Assembly: GCA_944380605.1 (NCBI GenBank)
Contig: CALWIA010000015.1
Location: 170,642-234,641, forward strand
Reading direction: 5' to 3'
DNA length: 64,000 nucleotides
Origin: an uncultured Lachnospiraceae bacterium
GTDB lineage: Bacteria; Bacillota; Clostridia; Lachnospirales; Lachnospiraceae
Each line of letters begins with the position of its first letter. Position 1 is the first letter of the stretch. A program made the position numbers and the translations under genes. Below, one piece after another: positions 61,555-64,000 of this stretch. The notes under the pieces are model-generated. The model was given only the letters and a program-made list of their open reading frames with translations, was not told the origin of the DNA and made no database searches.

Positions 61555-63447
61555 TCAATACCGTTTTTCAGCTTCCGCCTGCAGCGTATAGCCGGTCTGC
61601 CCCCGGATCTGGTTCTCCACCAGCGGCAGCGTAAAAAACACATGTTTTCCGCGGGCCCGCCCTGTGATCCGCGCGCCGTATACGCACCGCCCTGCCTGGA
61701 AATCCGGGTCCTCCCGCTGCAGATTCATCTGCATCACGTCCAGCATCCGCAGCTGTTTCTCCTGGGTATCTTCCAGAAGCAGCAGCAGCTTCAGATATCC
61801 TTCATAGGAAAATCCCCGTCCCTCTGTTTCCGTGTCCGGGCATACCTTTTCCTGTCCCATGGACAGCAGGCCCTCCAGCGTCAGGTTCCAGTCCTGCGCG
61901 GTTTTCCACAGCGGCACTTTCTTGCCGGCCAGCAGGCTTTTTACATCCACTGCCGCCTCTCCCATGGCCCAGACCACCATGACAAAGCAGGCGGCGATTT
62001 CTGCCAGGGGCGCCAGTCCTGCCGCTCCGGTAATCAGCAGCGCCAGCGCCCTGGCTTCCTCCCGTTTTGCCCCGTCCGATAAAATATGGAGCAGATTCAG
62101 GCCCTGCCGGATCAGAAAAATCTGCGCCGCCGCGGCTTCCAGGTTTTCCCGGTCGGACATGCCGCCTTCCAGCAGGTACTCCACTTCATACTGCACCGGT
62201 TTTTCCCCTTCTTTTCCCGCGTGATGGAAAAACCGGCAGCAATACTCGTGGATCAGCACCTGCTGGACCGGGTTCCGGCTCTGCGCCGTTTCCGTCCGCG
62301 GATTCTGGGAAGGAAGCCCTTCCGCCAGCAGCGCCGCGTCCGACACCTCCATCCCATCCGGCAGTACCAGTTCCAGCAGGCTTCCCTGTACCAGCAGCCG
62401 CAGCTGTTCCAGAAATCCCCGTTTTTCTTCATCGGCTTCCGGCTCTTCCAGTTCCAGCTTGGTGGATTCAAATTGTTCCCACAACGCAGCGGCAGAATCC
62501 AGGGACAGGCTGCCTTCTCCATCTTCCTCTTCTTCCGCTGCCGCTTCCAGTTCCTCCACCCGTTCTTCCGTCTTCGCCAGCAGTTCCCGGTTCCTTGCTC
62601 CCCGGTCTTTTTGTTCCAGCAGCTGCCTGTACCGTTCTTCCTCCGCCTCCAGATACCGAACATAAGGGGCCATCTGTTCTTCCAGAAGCTGTCCCCGCCC
62701 CTCCTGCATCCTGGGTGCTGTCTGTTCCAGCCGGCGCCTGGATTCCTGCAGCGCTGCCCGCAGGTTCTGCGCTTCTTCTTCATAGTCCTCCAGCAGGTCT
62801 TCCATCCGGTCTTCCGCTTTGCAGAAATCCTCTGCCTCCTCCTCGAAGGTTTCCACGTCGTCCTCTTCCAGCGCGGCGCCGATCTCCTTGCCGCAGGTTT
62901 CCTGTTCACCGACGCATTCCAACAGTTTCCGGGCCGCCCGTTCCAGTTTCTGTACGTCTTGTTCCTGCCCGTCGTAAACCGCCGTCATGCTGCCGGCCCC
63001 TGCCGCCTCTTCCATATCCTTCCACAGCTCTTCCCCCTGTTCCGGCAGAATGTCCAGATGGGTCCAGACACCGAATTTCATATAAGCCAGAATCTCTTCT
63101 GCAAGAAAGTCTCCGCCCTGGCCGTCCAGATACTCCAGGCCGGAAAACTCCAGGGATTCCAGTTCCAGCGGATACCAGTTGTCCACGGACAGACTTCTTT
63201 TTATATGCTCCGTCAGGATCCGTTCCAGTTCCTCCCGGGAGTCCGCATGGAGTCCCAGGATCCGGTAAGTCCGCCACAGGTCTCTGTGATAATGGCTGAA
63301 CAGCGTATCCAGCGCCCCATTGACCGCCGTCTGAAAGTAAAACCGGGAGCCGGCGGTGCGGGCCGATTCTGTCATCACGCACAGAAGCGCGAATACGCAC
63401 AGCATGCAGAGGCTTAAAAACACCGTAATCTCCCCGCTTTTTTTCAA
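61555..63447 (-). CDS. DUF5702-type Tad-associated protein
   Basis: 630 aa, TTG start at 63447 (AGAGGTG upstream). N-terminal helix with GEITVFLSLCMLCVFALL, a TadG/TadE-like anchor; a long Glu/Arg-rich coiled-coil region (about 150-340), and a C-terminal domain with another hydrophobic stretch (ITGAAGLAPLAEIAACFVMVVWAMG). I recognise it as the large extracellular protein that goes with Flp1 and TadE-like genes in Lachnospiraceae. Function unknown. Confidence 0.8.
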   Translation of the reverse strand: MKKSGEITVFLSLCMLCVFALLCVMTESARTAGSRFYFQTAVNGALDTLFSHYHRDLWRTYRILGLHADSREELERILTEHIKRSLSVDNWYPLELESLEFSGLEYLDGQGGDFLAEEILAYMKFGVWTHLDILPEQGEELWKDMEEAAGAGSMTAVYDGQEQDVQKLERAARKLLECVGEQETCGKEIGAALEEDDVETFEEEAEDFCKAEDRMEDLLEDYEEEAQNLRAALQESRRRLEQTAPRMQEGRGQLLEEQMAPYVRYLEAEEERYRQLLEQKDRGARNRELLAKTEERVEELEAAAEEEEDGEGSLSLDSAAALWEQFESTKLELEEPEADEEKRGFLEQLRLLVQGSLLELVLPDGMEVSDAALLAEGLPSQNPRTETAQSRNPVQQVLIHEYCCRFFHHAGKEGEKPVQYEVEYLLEGGMSDRENLEAAAAQIFLIRQGLNLLHILSDGAKREEARALALLITGAAGLAPLAEIAACFVMVVWAMGEAAVDVKSLLAGKKVPLWKTAQDWNLTLEGLLSMGQEKVCPDTETEGRGFSYEGYLKLLLLLEDTQEKQLRMLDVMQMNLQREDPDFQAGRCVYGARITGRARGKHVFFTLPLVENQIRGQTGYTLQAEAEKRY

Positions 63448-63448
63448 C

Positions 63449-63553
63449 TCAGTACACCTCTTTGGACTGTTTTTCAATCTCTTTGAAAATCGATTCCAGC
63501 AGATCGGTGATCTGCTTTTTAAACAGGATCACCAGCCCGATGACCACAACCAT
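63449..63553 (-). CDS. Flp1-like pilin fragment
   Basis: 34 aa from ATG 63553 (GGGGGG 8 nt upstream). It reads MVVVIGLVILFKKQITDL, then LESIFKEIEKQSKEVY. This is the hydrophobic core and tail of Flp1-family pilins, which end with '..LVvLFK.qIt.Lv..If..I...sk.v'. The usual leader with the G-(x)4-E cleavage site is not present in this frame, so it is either a truncated pilin or begins differently. One base before the DUF5702 start. Confidence 0.65.
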   Translation of the reverse strand: MVVVIGLVILFKKQITDLLESIFKEIEKQSKEVY

Positions 63554-63901
63554 AAACTGCACCCCCCTTCCCGGAAGTGCTCGAAAATACTGGCTCTATC
63601 TTTCACCTCATTTAGATGTGTAAGTATTTTTTCAAAATATGCAATTAAAAACAGACCCTTGGATTCAGTTTTCCTAAAGGTCTGTTTTACAACAATTCTA
63701 AAACCACTTACTATTAGTATATCATTTAATTAATTCAATGCTCTTGCCCATCTAAGAAATTAGTTTTCTGCTAATATCAGTTTTTCTGAGAGGACATGGA
63801 TATTTACTTACAGAATATTATAGGAGAATCCTAACGTCAATCTCTCCTGCTAAATTTTCCATCAATTCACCAGAAATAGACAATCTATTCTTCTAAATCA
63901 A
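63554..63901. other. AT-rich region beyond the Tad genes
   Basis: No gene seen. Base composition drops sharply to AT-rich at about 63590. It contains the terminator hairpin at 63647-63688 and otherwise nothing recognisable; the tad promoter should lie in its left part. Confidence 0.6.
63647..63688 (-). terminator. Bidirectional terminator hairpin
   Basis: AAAACAGACC and GGTCTGTTTT pair around a loop of about 21 nt, with A and T runs on both sides. It would end transcription of the gene entering from the right. Confidence 0.65.
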
Positions 63902-64000
63902 TTAATTGTGCTGATATAAAACTTTTGTTAATTCGGTTACGGTGATTTCACCATTCTGATACTCATTCCATAACTTTTCATAATCAAGATTTCTTATATG
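63902..64000 (-). CDS. C-terminal end of a gene entering from the right edge
   Basis: 32 residues before a TAA stop: DYEKLWNEYQNGEITVTELTK and VLYQHN. AT-rich codons unlike the Tad genes. The 'W.eY..GeITv.El' pattern is reminiscent of small helical segments in serine recombinases or phage proteins, but too little is visible to assign a family. Confidence 0.5.
   Translation of the reverse strand, partial: HIRNLDYEKLWNEYQNGEITVTELTKVLYQHN

Overview
The window is chromosomal DNA from a GC-rich, Gram-positive, spore-forming anaerobe, most likely a member of the Lachnospiraceae/Clostridia. The sporulation block spoIIE-divIC-yabQ-yabP next to tilS-hpt-ftsH is in the order seen in Firmicutes. Other pointers are a YyaC-type spore protein, a PerR/rubredoxin/rubrerythrin operon typical of anaerobes, a DUF4317 protein, DUF5711 and DUF5702 proteins, and tRNA genes without encoded CCA. 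I cannot name the species. Almost everything is on the minus strand. The plus-strand genes are at 17027, 19794, 25156, 51928 and 56248.

Layout: 1-1256 holds the start of an ABC-F gene and exonuclease III. 1372-7967 is a complete phosphate module, pstS-pstC-pstA-pstB-phoU-phoP-phoR, with PhoP-box-like repeats upstream and a terminator-like hairpin between pstS and pstC. Its PstS has its two halves in swapped order. 8321-9321 is an AT-richer two-gene cassette, a Panacea-domain antitoxin plus a PemK/MazF-like toxin, next to tRNA-Gly. 9707-12890 is a sugar catabolic operon (two Gfo/Idh/MocA dehydrogenases and a sugar-phosphate isomerase/epimerase). 13010-16411 is a D-amino-acid-aminotransferase/5-oxoprolinase (pxpBCA) operon. 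16546-20547 carries an Xre fragment, tRNA-Gly and tRNA-Phe, a DUF4317 gene, a collagen-like surface or spore protein, a duplicated structured repeat and a cyclase-family hydrolase.

20794-23050 is a peroxide-defence operon: perR, a two-rubredoxin protein, and a ferredoxin-rubredoxin-rubrerythrin fusion that still carries an internal ribosome site. A MarR/MATE pair, a small secreted Cys/His-rich protein, tRNA-Leu and tRNA-Tyr, and a cytoplasmic GH13 amylase follow. 28141-36772 is the conserved block ftsH-hpt-tilS-spoIIE-divIC-yabQ-yabP-rqcP-hup-mazG-murA; its SpoIIE has no membrane domain. 36773-37300 is a repeat-rich gap. 37300-44027 holds a large membrane-anchored propeller-like protein, a shikimate-kinase-like protein with an altered substrate site, a flavin reductase, an orphan HicB, a CBS-regulated family II pyrophosphatase and a third Gfo/Idh/MocA protein.

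44390-54285 has glucokinase, transketolase and phosphoglucose isomerase with several membrane-anchored proteins of unknown role between them, including one that looks like a degenerate JAB/MPN domain fused through a membrane helix to LysM. 55422-58364 has mtnN, a stand-alone murG, a HIT protein and a rhomboid protease. 58465-63553 is the distal part of a Tad/Flp pilus locus (Flp1-like pilin, DUF5702, TadE-like, TadV, pilin-like, FHA). The core Tad motor genes are not in the window; the sequence turns AT-rich just upstream of the Flp1 gene and a different partial gene enters at the right edge.

No single locus is certain to be an undescribed system. The best candidates are the permuted PstS, the JAB-like/LysM protein, the ferredoxin-rubrerythrin fusion, the membrane-less SpoIIE, the TadE-like protein with a duplicated Cys-rich tail, and the small families of structured intergenic repeats.
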